A DNA stretch of 64,000 nt from Achromobacter aloeverae (GTDB lineage: Bacteria > Pseudomonadota > Gammaproteobacteria > Burkholderiales > Burkholderiaceae_B). Position 1 is the stretch's first letter; every line of letters begins with the position of its first letter. The notes beneath the pieces are model-generated. The model searched no databases. It was not told where the DNA came from and saw only the letters and a list, made by a program, of their open reading frames with translations. The stretch is taken from assembly GCF_004121055.1 (NCBI RefSeq), contig NZ_PYAL01000002.1, positions 310,001-374,000 on the forward strand. The letters are read 5' to 3'. This document shows, one piece after another, positions 26,674 through 35,638 of the stretch. A program made the translations under genes and the position numbers.

Positions 26674-27456
26674 ATGAAAGTCGTCGTTATCGGTGGAAGC
26701 GGGTTGATTGGATCGAATGTAGTCCAGCGGCTGTCCCGCAATGGACATGAAGTATTTTCCGCATCCCTGAAAAGCGGTGTGAACATCATTACTGGCGCGG
26801 GCCTGGCCGACGCGCTCAGGGGCGCGCAAGTCGTGGTGGATGTTTCCAATTCGCCATCGTTTGCCGACGATGCGGTGATGGCGTTCTTCCAGACCGCGGG
26901 GCGCAACCTGGTGGCTGCCGAAGAGGCCGCGGGCGTCGAGCACCACCTGGCGCTGTCGGTCGTGGGCACCGAGCGTTTGCAGGAAAGCGGCTATTTCCGC
27001 GCCAAGGCCGCGCAGGAAGCATTGATCAAGGCATCGCCGATTCCCTACACGCTGCTGCGTGCCACCCAGTTTTTTGAATTCATAGGCGGCATTGTCGATT
27101 CCTGCGCCCACGGAGACGAACTGCGCGTTTCCCCGGCGCTGATCCAGCCGGTCGCCGCCGACGACGTGTCCGCCGTCCTGGCGGATCTTGCGGCGGGCGT
27201 GCCGCTGAATGACACAGTGGAAGTCGCCGGTCCGGACCGCTTCCCCCTGGACGAGCTGGCGCGCAAGTACCTCGCGCGTCACAACGATACGCGCAAGGTG
27301 ATTGCCGACGTCCACGCCCGCTATTTCGGCAGCGAACTGGACGACCGCACCCTGGTCGCCGGCGACGGATATCGCGTCGGCCCGACGCGCTTCATCAACT
27401 GGCTCGCCAGTGGCGCGTCGTCGCGGCACCTGACCCCCGGGCCGGCCTTGTCCTGA
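26674..27456 (+). CDS. NmrA-like NAD(P)H-binding protein
   Basis: A 260-aa atypical SDR starting MKVVVIGGSGLIGSNVVQRL, with GGSGLIG at residues 7-13 as the nucleotide loop. The central SVVGTER and YFRAKAAQE segments match the YwnB/NmrA-type NAD(P)H-binding family. CCGGAGGG precedes the start. Such proteins act as small reductases or redox sensors. It is divergent from the CadC-like regulator and ends 1 bp before a convergent TetR gene. Confidence 0.85.
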   Translation: MKVVVIGGSGLIGSNVVQRLSRNGHEVFSASLKSGVNIITGAGLADALRGAQVVVDVSNSPSFADDAVMAFFQTAGRNLVAAEEAAGVEHHLALSVVGTERLQESGYFRAKAAQEALIKASPIPYTLLRATQFFEFIGGIVDSCAHGDELRVSPALIQPVAADDVSAVLADLAAGVPLNDTVEVAGPDRFPLDELARKYLARHNDTRKVIADVHARYFGSELDDRTLVAGDGYRVGPTRFINWLASGASSRHLTPGPALS

Positions 27457-27457
27457 G

Positions 27458-28033
27458 CTACGTCGCTTTCCCGACGTTGTTGCCAGGCCGGTTGGTAAGG
27501 ATGGCGCTCGTAATTAGGTGAACGAGGTGATCCGCCCGCGCCTTGAACGAGGGTTGGTCCACCGCCCAACCCAGCGCCGTTATCAGGGCGAACAGGTCGT
27601 CCCCGGTCATGTCGGCGCGCGCCGTTCCTTCGTCCTGGGCGCGCCGCAGCAGTCGCGCGCCCGCCGAATGCACGGCGGCGCATGACGCATAGAGCGCGGA
27701 GTCCGGGTTGGCGTGGGCGGCCGCCATCATGGCGACCACGCCCCGATAGCCTTGGGTGAACACCACCAGTTCGCGAAACCAGGTGAGAAGTGCCGCGTCA
27801 GCCGCGGCGGAGGTTTCGAGTTCGTCCGCCTTCCGCGTAAGGGCGTCCAGGTGGGTGCACAGCAAGGCCTCGAACAAGGCTTCCCGCGTGGGGAAATGAC
27901 GAAGCAGCGTGGCCAGGCCCACGCCCGCGCGGCGGGCGATATCGCGCATCGACGCGTCGGCGCCATGCTCGGCGACGGCGTCACGCGCGAAGGTGAGGAT
28001 CTGGCTGCGATTTTTTTGGGCGTCGGCTCTCAT
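27458..28033 (-). CDS. TetR-family transcriptional repressor
   Basis: A 191-aa TetR protein. The DNA-binding part includes MRDIARRAGVGLATLLRHFP (about residues 29-48) and the ligand domain is of the common SbtR-like type. It is divergent from the SDR at 28168, and two GGATC/GATCC palindromes lie between them, one inside the spacer of a near-consensus promoter. Repression of the SDR-dehydrogenase pair is therefore strongly suggested. Confidence 0.92.
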   Translation of the reverse strand: MRADAQKNRSQILTFARDAVAEHGADASMRDIARRAGVGLATLLRHFPTREALFEALLCTHLDALTRKADELETSAAADAALLTWFRELVVFTQGYRGVVAMMAAAHANPDSALYASCAAVHSAGARLLRRAQDEGTARADMTGDDLFALITALGWAVDQPSFKARADHLVHLITSAILTNRPGNNVGKAT

Positions 28034-28051
28034 GGGGTGTGGAAGGCTGTA

Positions 28052-28103
28052 TTGACAAATGGATCAGTGATCCATATAGTCTTTTATCCGGATCGGTGAT
28101 CCG
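28052..28103 (+). promoter_or_regulatory. Sigma-70 promoter with two TetR-type operators
   Basis: TTGACA (28052-28057) and TATAGT (28075-28080) have a 17-bp spacer. The spacer is filled by a perfect palindrome, ATGGATCAGTGATCCAT (28059-28075). A second one, CGGATC-GGT-GATCCG (28089-28103), lies just downstream where the transcript would begin. Both share GGATC-N3-GATCC. A repressor bound here would block polymerase directly. Confidence 0.75.
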
Positions 28104-28167
28104 TATCATACAGCGTCGTACGGCGCCTCCCCAGCTTCCGTGCGACCCCCAACGAAGGGCACATGAC

Positions 28168-28902
28168 ATGAACAGACTGAATGGAAAGACCGCCGTAATT
28201 ACCGGCGGCGCGACAGGCATAGGCCTCGCCGCGGCAAAGCGCTTCATCGAGGAGGGCGCTTTCGTCTTCCTCTTCGGCCGCCGGCAGCAGGCGCTCGACG
28301 CCGCCGTGGCCGCGCTGGGCGCCAATGCTCGCGCGGTACAGGGCTCGGTGTCCGATCCAGCCGATCTCGATCGACTCTATGCCGACGTGAAGGCCCAGCG
28401 GGCAAGCCTCGACATCGTCTTCGCCAACGCCGGCACGGGAAGTCCGCTGCCGCTCACCCAGATCACCGCCGAGCACATGGCCGAGACCTTCGACACCAAC
28501 GTGATGGGAGTGGTCTTCACGGTCCAGAAGGCGCTGCCGCTCATGGGCCAGGGCGGTTCCATCATCCTGACCGGGTCGAGCGCCGGCACCACGGGCGCCT
28601 CGGGGTTCAGCGCCTATAGCGCTAGCAAGGCGGCCGTGCGCAACCTGGCCCGGACCTGGGCGGAGGAACTGAAGGGCACCGGCATACGGGTCAATGTGCT
28701 GTCGCCGGGGCCGACCGCGACGGAACTCGCCAAGGCCGCGCTAGGCGAGGAAGGCCAGAAGCACTATGCCTCGATGAACCCCCTGCAGCGCATGGCCGAT
28801 CCAGCGGAAATCGGGGCCGTGGCCGCCTTTCTCGCGTCATCGGACAGCAGCTTCATGACTGCCAGCGAGGTCGCCGTCGACGGCGGCCTGGCGCAGCTCT
28901 GA
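28168..28902 (+). CDS. Short-chain dehydrogenase/reductase
   Basis: A 244-aa classical SDR starting at 28168 (AAGGGC upstream). TGGATGIG is the cofactor loop, FANAGTG replaces NNAG, and YSASKAAVRNLARTWA holds the catalytic Tyr and Lys. Closely resembles TetR-controlled SDRs found next to small NAD(P)-binding proteins. It is followed after 29 bp by an F420-reductase-like gene in the same transcript. Confidence 0.92.
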   Translation: MNRLNGKTAVITGGATGIGLAAAKRFIEEGAFVFLFGRRQQALDAAVAALGANARAVQGSVSDPADLDRLYADVKAQRASLDIVFANAGTGSPLPLTQITAEHMAETFDTNVMGVVFTVQKALPLMGQGGSIILTGSSAGTTGASGFSAYSASKAAVRNLARTWAEELKGTGIRVNVLSPGPTATELAKAALGEEGQKHYASMNPLQRMADPAEIGAVAAFLASSDSSFMTASEVAVDGGLAQL

Positions 28903-28931
28903 CCCTGCCGAAAACAACGAAGGAGAATCTC

Positions 28932-29528
28932 ATGAGCTACGCAATCATCGGCCTGGGCAAGATAGGTCGGGCCCTGGCCAAGGCATTTGCCCGCCGCGGC
29001 ATCGAAGTATCCGTCGCGACCACGCGGGATCCGGCAAGCTTTGCATCCGACGCGGCCGCCATCGGACCCACGATCATTCCCACGACCCTGGCGCAAGCCG
29101 TCAAGGCGGACGTCATCTTTTTGGCTGTCCGTTTCGAGTCGCACCCGGACGTCGCAAAGGCGCTGGCCGACTGGAAGGGCAAGACCATCGTCGACGCAAT
29201 GAACACGCAGGCGACGCCTGAGGAACTGGGGGGCCTTCCATCTTCCGTCGTCGTCGCGCAGGCGTTCAGCGGGGCGAGGGTGGTGAAAGGCTTCAATCAT
29301 CTGGTCGCCGCGGTTCTCGACCAGGACCCGGCGGTAAACGGCGGCAGGAGGGTCGTGTTCCTCGCGAGCGACGATGACGGCGCGGCGGCGGAGATGGGCG
29401 CGCTTGTGGAGAAACTCGGTTTCGCGCCGATCCAGCTGGGCGCACTTTCGGAAGGCGGACGGCTGGTGCACGCGCGCGGGAAAACCTGGGGCCACCTGAT
29501 CTTCAAGGACCTGGTCAAGTTCGGCTGA
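28932..29528 (+). CDS. F420-dependent NADP reductase-like protein
   Basis: A 198-aa Rossmann protein, MSYAIIGLGKIGRALAKAFA, with the family's VKGFNHL segment near residue 117. It is the shortest of the three relatives in this window. AGGAGAA precedes its ATG and it is in the same operon as the SDR, so both should be under the TetR operators. A role in NAD(P)-linked reduction of the SDR's product or substrate is possible but unproven. Confidence 0.82.
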   Translation: MSYAIIGLGKIGRALAKAFARRGIEVSVATTRDPASFASDAAAIGPTIIPTTLAQAVKADVIFLAVRFESHPDVAKALADWKGKTIVDAMNTQATPEELGGLPSSVVVAQAFSGARVVKGFNHLVAAVLDQDPAVNGGRRVVFLASDDDGAAAEMGALVEKLGFAPIQLGALSEGGRLVHARGKTWGHLIFKDLVKFG

Positions 29529-29550
29529 TGCCATTCAGCGCATTTCCCGG

Positions 29551-29574
29551 CCGGCGGTGGGGAAACCGCTGGCT
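29551..29574 (+). terminator. Hairpin after the SDR operon
   Basis: GCCGGCGGT (29551-29559) pairs with ACCGCTGGC (29566-29574), one G-U pair, loop of six, 22 bp after the stop. No T-tract follows, so it may be an attenuating structure only. Confidence 0.35.
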
Positions 29575-29604
29575 GGGGGGGCATGACGCCGTGCTCTTAA
29601 TGGC

Positions 29605-29628
29605 CCTGATATCGGTCCTGATATCCGG
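29605..29628. promoter_or_regulatory. Direct repeats CCTGATATCSGG upstream of the nitroreductase
   Basis: CCTGATATCGG (29605-29615) and CCTGATATCCGG (29617-29628) are tandem near-copies with a 12-bp period, about one helical turn apart, 110 bp before the nitroreductase gene. The AT-rich stretch after them (29631-29680) probably holds the promoter. The binding factor is unknown; the AraC-type protein at 31739 is a candidate, since AraC sites are often direct repeats. Confidence 0.4.
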
Positions 29629-29738
29629 AGTTGATCCTTTTGAGCATTTTATTGAGAATATAGAGTCTCGAAAGATGCATGGCATGGTCCTAAAGTGGAG
29701 CCTCCTAACCACTGCTCCCCAACCCAACAGGACCCTCC

Positions 29739-30356
29739 ATGACCAACGCCGTGATCGAATGCATCCTGAGTCGCAGCGCTTCCAAGTACTACGATCCCGC
29801 CGCCACCTTGAGCGATGACCAGATCGGTGAGCTGGTGCGCATCGGCACCTCCGCGCCGACTTCCTTCCATATGCAGAACTGGCGCTTCATCGCCGTGCGC
29901 ACGCCTGAAGCCAAGGCGCGCCTGCTGCCGATCGCCTGGAACCAGCCGCCCATCACCGATGCGGCCGTCACTTTCATCATCTGCGGCCAGCTGGCCGATT
30001 CCAGCGTCATCCCCGAGCGCCTGGCTCCCCTGGTGGAAGCGGGCGTGATGCCCGAAGCGATGGTGCCGGAATGGGAAAAACCCGCGCGCGGCCTGTATGC
30101 CGAGCATCCCCAGCGCCAGCGCGACGAGGCTGTGCGGACAGGCACTTTCGGCGCGTCGGCAATGATCTATGCCGCCCGTTCGCTGGGCCTGGGGTCGACG
30201 CCCATGATCGGTTTCGACGCCGAAGGCGTGACCCGCGAGTTCGGGCTGGCCGATAACGAAGTGCCCGTCATGCTCTTGTCCATCGGCGCGGAACTTCCGG
30301 GCAACTGGGCGCAGAAGCCACGCCGGCCGCTGTCCGAAGTGCTGGATTTCGTCTGA
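29739..30356 (+). CDS. Nitroreductase-family flavoprotein
   Basis: A 205-aa FMN-dependent NAD(P)H oxidoreductase. The opening SRSASKYYDPAATLSDDQI replaces the usual R-S-x-R-x-F start (Ser-Lys in place of the second Arg/Phe), APTSFHMQNWRFI matches the conserved SAPSSxNxQPW segment, and the C-terminal half contains YAARSLGLGSTPMIGF. It reduces nitro or quinone compounds. It starts a run of four co-directional redox/electrophile genes (nitroreductase, AhpD-like, GST, AraC). Confidence 0.9.
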   Translation: MTNAVIECILSRSASKYYDPAATLSDDQIGELVRIGTSAPTSFHMQNWRFIAVRTPEAKARLLPIAWNQPPITDAAVTFIICGQLADSSVIPERLAPLVEAGVMPEAMVPEWEKPARGLYAEHPQRQRDEAVRTGTFGASAMIYAARSLGLGSTPMIGFDAEGVTREFGLADNEVPVMLLSIGAELPGNWAQKPRRPLSEVLDFV

Positions 30357-30389
30357 GCCGCCCCTATCCACTATCCAAGGAGAAATACG

Positions 30390-30935
30390 ATGACCAGGAC
30401 TACCCCGCTTGCTCCGGAACAGGTGCCGGCCGAATCGAAACCCACCCTCGATGCCTTCACCAGGAACCTGGGGTTCACCCCGAACATGATGGCGGCCTTC
30501 GCCCAGAGTCCCATTGCCTTCAATGCATGGGCCACGCTGCTGGGCGCCTTGAGCAAGGCGCTGGACGTGAAGACCCGCGACAGCATCGGCCTGGCCGTGT
30601 CCGAAGTGAACGGCTGCGATTATTGCTTGACGGTACACAGCTATACGGCCCAGCACATGGCCAAGCTGCCCGCCGATGACATCATTCTTGCCCGGAAGGG
30701 GCAGGCCAGCGATCCCAAGCGCGATGCCGCCCTTCGTTTTGCCCGCAAGGTCATCGAGACCCGCGGCAAGGTCGACGACGCCGACCTGAGCGCTGTGCGG
30801 GATGCTGGGTACACTGATGCGAACGTCATGGAAATTGTCGCGTTGGTGGCCATGTATTCGCTGACGAACTTTTTCAACAACGTGTTCGATCCGGAAAAGG
30901 ATTTCCCCGCCGTTGCGCCCGCGGGGTCGATCTGA
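30390..30935 (+). CDS. AhpD-like carboxymuconolactone decarboxylase family protein
   Basis: A 181-aa alkylhydroperoxidase-like protein. The redox pair C76-x-x-C79 in GCDYCLTVHS with H83 is intact, as in peroxidase-active AhpD-type members rather than true decarboxylases. AAGGAG lies before the ATG. It follows the nitroreductase by 33 bp and precedes a GST, so it is likely part of an inducible peroxide/electrophile defence operon. Confidence 0.9.
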   Translation: MTRTTPLAPEQVPAESKPTLDAFTRNLGFTPNMMAAFAQSPIAFNAWATLLGALSKALDVKTRDSIGLAVSEVNGCDYCLTVHSYTAQHMAKLPADDIILARKGQASDPKRDAALRFARKVIETRGKVDDADLSAVRDAGYTDANVMEIVALVAMYSLTNFFNNVFDPEKDFPAVAPAGSI

Positions 30936-30996
30936 ACGCCAACGGGCCGCGTCGCGGCGCGGCCCGCACCTCGACAAACCCTCAAGGAGCCGGCAA

Positions 30997-31689
30997 GTGC
31001 CGACCGATCATCCGATTTTCTCGCGCTGGCCGGCGCGGCATCCCGACCGGCTGCAGCTCTTTTCCCTGCCGACGCCCAACGGCGTGAAGGTGGGCATCAT
31101 GCTGGAGGAGACTGGCCTTGCCTATGAGCCTCACCGCATCGACATCACGGCGAACGAAAGCCATGATCCGGCTTATCTCGCGCTCAATCCCAACGGCAAG
31201 ATCCCGGCCATCCTTGACCCCAATGGGCCGGGCGGCCGGCCGTTGGCATTGTTCGAATCGGGGGCGATCCTGCTTTATCTCGCCGAGAAGACGGGCCAGT
31301 TCCTGTCCACGGATCCCGGCGCCCGCTACGAGACGATACAGTGGTTGATGTGGCAGATGGGCGGCGTCGGGCCGATGTTCGGCCAGGTGGGCTTCTTCAA
31401 TAAATTCGCCGGCAAGGACTATGAGGACAAGCGCCCCCTGGAACGCTACGCCAAGGAATCGGCGCGGCTGCTGGGCGTGCTCGACGGGAGGCTTGCGAAC
31501 CGGGATTGGGTGATGGACGAGGGCTACAGCATCGCCGACATTTCCCTGCTCGGCTGGGTGCGCAACCTGATCGGCTTCTACGAGGCGCGCGAGTTGGTGG
31601 GCTTCGACCGTTATCGACATGTCCGGCGTTGGCTGGACCAGGGCCTGGGGCGACCGGGAGTGCAGCGCGGGTTGAAGGTGACGGCCTAG
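30997..31689 (+). CDS. Glutathione S-transferase, YghU/Ure2p-like
   Basis: About 230 aa from the GTG at 30997, chosen because AAGGAG sits at 30984-30989 and because similarity begins at HPDRLQLFSLPTPNGVKV. LNPNGKIPAILDP (cis-Pro turn), FESGAILLYLAEKTGQF (glutathione contact) and IADISLLGWVRN are diagnostic of the Ure2p-like nu-class family, which has disulfide-bond oxidoreductase and peroxidase activity with glutathione. It fits the stress-related neighbourhood. Confidence 0.9.
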   Translation: MPTDHPIFSRWPARHPDRLQLFSLPTPNGVKVGIMLEETGLAYEPHRIDITANESHDPAYLALNPNGKIPAILDPNGPGGRPLALFESGAILLYLAEKTGQFLSTDPGARYETIQWLMWQMGGVGPMFGQVGFFNKFAGKDYEDKRPLERYAKESARLLGVLDGRLANRDWVMDEGYSIADISLLGWVRNLIGFYEARELVGFDRYRHVRRWLDQGLGRPGVQRGLKVTA

Positions 31690-31738
31690 CGCCGGCGCCG
31701 ACACATCGGCAATACGACAGGCGAGCGTCCAGGTTTCC

Positions 31739-32695
31739 ATGTCCCAGGTCGACTGGCTTAGCCATCTCCTCAACATGATCACCGTCACGGGGCGGCTGGA
31801 GGTGCGCTGCACCTATGGCGCCCCCTGGCGCATCGCCTGGCCCCGGTCCGAGGCGCATGCGATTCCTTACCACATCGTGCTCAAGGGCCGGGCCATCATC
31901 GAGGATCCGGAGACGCGGACGGCCACGGAACTGGCGGAGGGCGACATCGTGCTATTGCCTAGCGGGTCGGCGCACGTTTTGCATGACGGCAGCGGGGAGC
32001 CGCCGGGGGAGGCGCGCAATCGTCAAGGCGCGGCGGGGTGGATGCTCATGGAGAACGACGGGCCGGGCGAACGCCTGGACATGTTGTGCGGGCGGTTCTT
32101 CGTCGAACGGCCCCACGACAGGCTGATACGCAATTACCTGCCCGCGAACCTGGTGGTGCGGGCGAGGGACGGCGACGTCGCGGGAGACGCCGAGTCCTCG
32201 ACCAGGCACCTGGCCGGCCTGGTGGGACTCATGCGCATGGAGTCCGCCGGCGGCAGGCTGGGCGGATACGCGATGCTCAACGTGCTGACGTCGGCGCTGT
32301 TCACGCTGGTCCTACGCGCGGCAAGCGAGTCGGAGCAAGTCCCGGCAGGCTTGCTGGCGTTGGCCGGCCATTCACGCCTGGCCCCCGCCATTTCCGCCAT
32401 GTTCGCCGATCCGGCACGGTCCTGGAGCCTGCCGGAACTGGCGGACCTGTGCAGCATGTCGCGCGCGACGTTCATGCGTCACTTCCAGGACAAGCTCGGG
32501 CGTTCGGCCGTCGACCTGCTGACCGATATCCGCATGAGCCTGGCCGCCAATGCGTTGAAGAAGCCGGGAAAGACCACCGAGGCCGTGGCCGAGGAGGTCG
32601 GGTATCAGTCCGTGGCGGCATTCCGGCGGGTGTTTAGCGACCGGATGGGGATGACGCCCGGGCAATGGCGCCGAGTGGCGGACGAGAAAGCGTAA
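31739..32695 (+). CDS. AraC-family transcriptional regulator with cupin domain
   Basis: A 318-aa protein. Residues ~1-190 form a cupin-type sensor (the AraC_binding/Cupin_6 kind, starting DWLSHLLNMITVTGRLEV). Residues ~215-315 contain two AraC helix-turn-helices: LPELADLCSMSRATFMRHFQ and then VGYQSVAAFRRVFSDRMG. It lies 49 bp downstream of the GST in the same direction and probably regulates the nitroreductase operon. Confidence 0.92.
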   Translation: MSQVDWLSHLLNMITVTGRLEVRCTYGAPWRIAWPRSEAHAIPYHIVLKGRAIIEDPETRTATELAEGDIVLLPSGSAHVLHDGSGEPPGEARNRQGAAGWMLMENDGPGERLDMLCGRFFVERPHDRLIRNYLPANLVVRARDGDVAGDAESSTRHLAGLVGLMRMESAGGRLGGYAMLNVLTSALFTLVLRAASESEQVPAGLLALAGHSRLAPAISAMFADPARSWSLPELADLCSMSRATFMRHFQDKLGRSAVDLLTDIRMSLAANALKKPGKTTEAVAEEVGYQSVAAFRRVFSDRMGMTPGQWRRVADEKA

Positions 32696-32856
32696 AGCAC
32701 GCCTCGGCTTCCGCCTGCTCTACAGTTATGTTAAAAATTGAAACAATGCCCAGGCGGTGCCGGTGGCGGCGTTGACGTCGTACCTAGAGGCACGGCGGCG
32801 CCCACGAGCCATGGCGGCGACGGGATGGAACAAGAACGAGAGCGTAGGGGCCGCGT

Positions 32857-34950
32857 ATGCATGGTATCTATGATCCGCTGTTGACGTGCCTGTCCGTGGT
32901 GGTTGCCTTTCTTGCGTCCTTCACCGCACTCGAAGGCGCCGCCATGCTCACGACCGTGACGAGCAGCCGTCGACGCCACGTGTGGCTGGCGGGCAGCGCA
33001 TGCGCGATGGGCATGGGCATCTGGTCGATGCACTTCATCGGGATGATCGCGCTTACGCTGCCGATCAGCGTGGGCTACGACATAGACGTGACGGCTGCCT
33101 CGCTCGTGCTGGCGATACTCGCGGCGCTGGTCGCGCTTGCCACCGTGAGCCGCGGGCAGCTTTCGGTAAAACGATTGCTCGTGGCAGGCGCCATCATGGG
33201 GACCGGCGTGGCCGCCATGCATTACACCGGCATGATGGCGATGCGCATGTCCCCGTCCATCGACTACGATGCCGCGCGGGTCGCGTTATCGATCGCGATC
33301 GCGGTTGGCGCTTCGATCGCCGCGCTGTGGCTGGCGTTCCGTTTGCGCGACTCGCGTCGCGAATACATCGTGTGGAAACGCATCGGCGCGGCCGCCGTGA
33401 TGGCGGGCGCGATCGCGGGCATGCATTACACCGGCATGAGCGCCGCCACCTTCGCCGATGGCAGCCTTTGCCTGAGCACGCAAAAGGTAGACGCCAACAC
33501 GCTGGCGCTCACGGTGGGCGTGGCGTCGACCGCCGTGCTGATCGGCACGCTATGGATCTTCGGCATGCAGGCGAGCCGCCTGTCCGCCTCGCTCGAACGC
33601 GCGACGCAAACCATCCGGCACCTGGGCACGCACGATGCGCTTACCGACCTCCCCAACCGCGTCTATCTGATGGCCCAGGCGAAGGACCTGGTGCGGCGCA
33701 TCGCCGACACCGGCGAAGCCTTGGCCGTGCTGTTCATCGACCTGGATGGCTTCAAGGCGGTCAACGATACGCTGGGCCATCGGGCCGGCGACGAGTTGCT
33801 GCGCCTGGCCGCCATGCGCATCGCGGCTTGCATGCGCAAGGACGACGTGGTGGCGCGGCTGGGCGGCGACGAGTTCGTGGTCGTGGCGACGGGACTGCCT
33901 GCCGCCGAGCGCGTCGATGCGGCGGACGCCATCGCGCGGCATATCCTGGCCAGCCTGGGCGAAGAGTTCGTGCTCGATGGCGCGGTTCCGGTTCGCGTCG
34001 GCGCCAGTATCGGCATCGCGTTGGCGCATGGCGAGGGCGCCGTCTTCGACACGCTGCTGAGCCGCGCGGACTGCGCGATGTACGCCGCCAAGCGCGGCGG
34101 CCGCCACACCTTCCGCCACTTCGAGGACGGCATGGACGCGTCCACGCTGCGTTCGCTGCAGATCCAGCGCGACCTGCACGGGTCTGTCGTGCACGAGCAG
34201 TTCGATCTCGTGTTCCAGCCGAAACTCACCGTCGACGGCAAGGTCATGACGGGCGCCGAAGCGCTCCTGTGCTGGGCGCATCCGGTGCTTGGCAAGGTGC
34301 CGCTGTTCGAATTCCTGCCCGTCGCCGAGCGCGCGGGCCTGATGCCTTCGATCGGCGATTGGGTATTGCGCCGCATTTGCGCGCATATCGTCGAATGGGA
34401 CCGCGAAGGGCTCGCGCCCCTGTCCATCTCGATGAGGCTATCGGCGTCGCAGTTCAATCTGCCGCGCATCGTCGAGCGCATCGACGCCATCGTGGCGGCA
34501 GCCGGCGTGCCGCCGCAACGGCTGATGTTCGAGATCGGCGAAGCCACCGCGATGCAGGACGTCGAACGCACGCGCCGGGTCGTGGCGGCCTTGCGCGAAC
34601 GGGGCTATGCCGTGGCGCTCGATGATTTCGGCATGGCGTTTTCCAGCCTGGCGCATCTGAAGGATTTCCGTGTCGACCAGATCAAGATCGACCGCACGTT
34701 CATGGATGACCTGGACGATACGTCCTTGCGCGGGTCGGCGCTGCTGTCCGCCGTGATGGCGCTGGCGCGCGTGCTGGGCATCGTGGTCGTCGCCGGGGGT
34801 GTCGAGACCGTCGCGCAGTCGCTCAAGCTGCTCGCGCTCGACTGCGACCAGATGCAAGGGGCGGCCGGCGGAACGCCGCTCGCGGGGCACGAGTTCCGCC
34901 GCGCGATGGCGGCGCCGTTCGCGGCGGGCGCCAAGGTCGCGCCGACATGA
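32857..34950 (+). CDS. MHYT-GGDEF-EAL membrane protein, degenerate EAL
   Basis: A 697-aa c-di-GMP protein. Residues 1-240 form the seven-helix MHYT sensor with MHFIGM, MHYTGMMAM and MHYTGMSAA repeats, proposed to bind copper or a diatomic gas. G336-GDEF-340 is intact, so cyclase activity is expected. The EAL domain keeps E468 but departs elsewhere: the metal-binding Asn in NxS is Arg (MRLSASQF), EGVET is GGVET and DDFGTG is DDFGMA. It is probably a cyclase with a non-catalytic EAL module. Confidence 0.9.
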   Translation: MHGIYDPLLTCLSVVVAFLASFTALEGAAMLTTVTSSRRRHVWLAGSACAMGMGIWSMHFIGMIALTLPISVGYDIDVTAASLVLAILAALVALATVSRGQLSVKRLLVAGAIMGTGVAAMHYTGMMAMRMSPSIDYDAARVALSIAIAVGASIAALWLAFRLRDSRREYIVWKRIGAAAVMAGAIAGMHYTGMSAATFADGSLCLSTQKVDANTLALTVGVASTAVLIGTLWIFGMQASRLSASLERATQTIRHLGTHDALTDLPNRVYLMAQAKDLVRRIADTGEALAVLFIDLDGFKAVNDTLGHRAGDELLRLAAMRIAACMRKDDVVARLGGDEFVVVATGLPAAERVDAADAIARHILASLGEEFVLDGAVPVRVGASIGIALAHGEGAVFDTLLSRADCAMYAAKRGGRHTFRHFEDGMDASTLRSLQIQRDLHGSVVHEQFDLVFQPKLTVDGKVMTGAEALLCWAHPVLGKVPLFEFLPVAERAGLMPSIGDWVLRRICAHIVEWDREGLAPLSISMRLSASQFNLPRIVERIDAIVAAAGVPPQRLMFEIGEATAMQDVERTRRVVAALRERGYAVALDDFGMAFSSLAHLKDFRVDQIKIDRTFMDDLDDTSLRGSALLSAVMALARVLGIVVVAGGVETVAQSLKLLALDCDQMQGAAGGTPLAGHEFRRAMAAPFAAGAKVAPT

Positions 34951-34962
34951 TGCCCGAGGGCG

Positions 34963-35616
34963 TCAGGCGGATGCCACCTGACGCTGGCTGCCGTGCGCCC
35001 TGGCGTCGAGGCTGGAAGTATCCAGTGTTTCGATCAGGGCCTGCCGGTCCGCGGCCAGTTCGCCATCATCGCGGAATGCCGTTGCCTGCAGGCAGAGGAA
35101 TTGCAGCATGGTCAACCCGATGCAGCCGAAGGCCGCGGTCAGGTAAGGGGTCAGGAAGTCCGGTTGCCTGGCGCGCTCGCCACTGAAGACCCCGCCCGAC
35201 GCAATAGCGATATAGACAGGCTTGTCCCGCAGCAGGCCGATTTTTTCGCCCGTCGGCGCCATGCCTATCGTGCGGCCTACCCGCAGCACCTGGTCGATCC
35301 AGGCCTTGAGGACGGAAGGCACCGTGAAGTTATTCATCGGCGTGCCGATGACAAGGACATCGGCGCTCTCGATTTCCCCGATCAATTGCTCCGACAGGCG
35401 TGTCGCGTCGGTGGCCTCGGCGGCCGCCAGGGCCTCGGGCGTGGACAGGGCGATCGCGTAGCCGGCGTCCGCGTGGGGTAGGGGATCGCGGCCCAGGTCG
35501 CGGCGCAGGACGGATGCCTGGGGATGCATGGCGCGCAGCCGCGCCACGATCGCGGCCGAGATTTCCCGGCTGTGCGATGCCTCTCTCGGGCTGCAATCGA
35601 TATGAAGAATCCTCAC
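34963..35616 (-). CDS. azoR: FMN-dependent NADH-azoreductase
   Basis: A 217-aa flavodoxin-like NAD(P)H:quinone/azo oxidoreductase. RILHIDCSPREASHSREIS binds FMN phosphate, and the conserved GTPMNNFTVPSVLKAWID lies near residue 95. The start is a GTG at 35616 with GGAG upstream; a longer frame runs into the neighbouring GNAT gene and is spurious. It is 22 bp downstream of the GNAT gene in the same direction. Confidence 0.9.
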   Translation of the reverse strand: MRILHIDCSPREASHSREISAAIVARLRAMHPQASVLRRDLGRDPLPHADAGYAIALSTPEALAAAEATDATRLSEQLIGEIESADVLVIGTPMNNFTVPSVLKAWIDQVLRVGRTIGMAPTGEKIGLLRDKPVYIAIASGGVFSGERARQPDFLTPYLTAAFGCIGLTMLQFLCLQATAFRDDGELAADRQALIETLDTSSLDARAHGSQRQVASA

Positions 35617-35638
35617 GTATCGTGCTCCAGTGCTTCGT

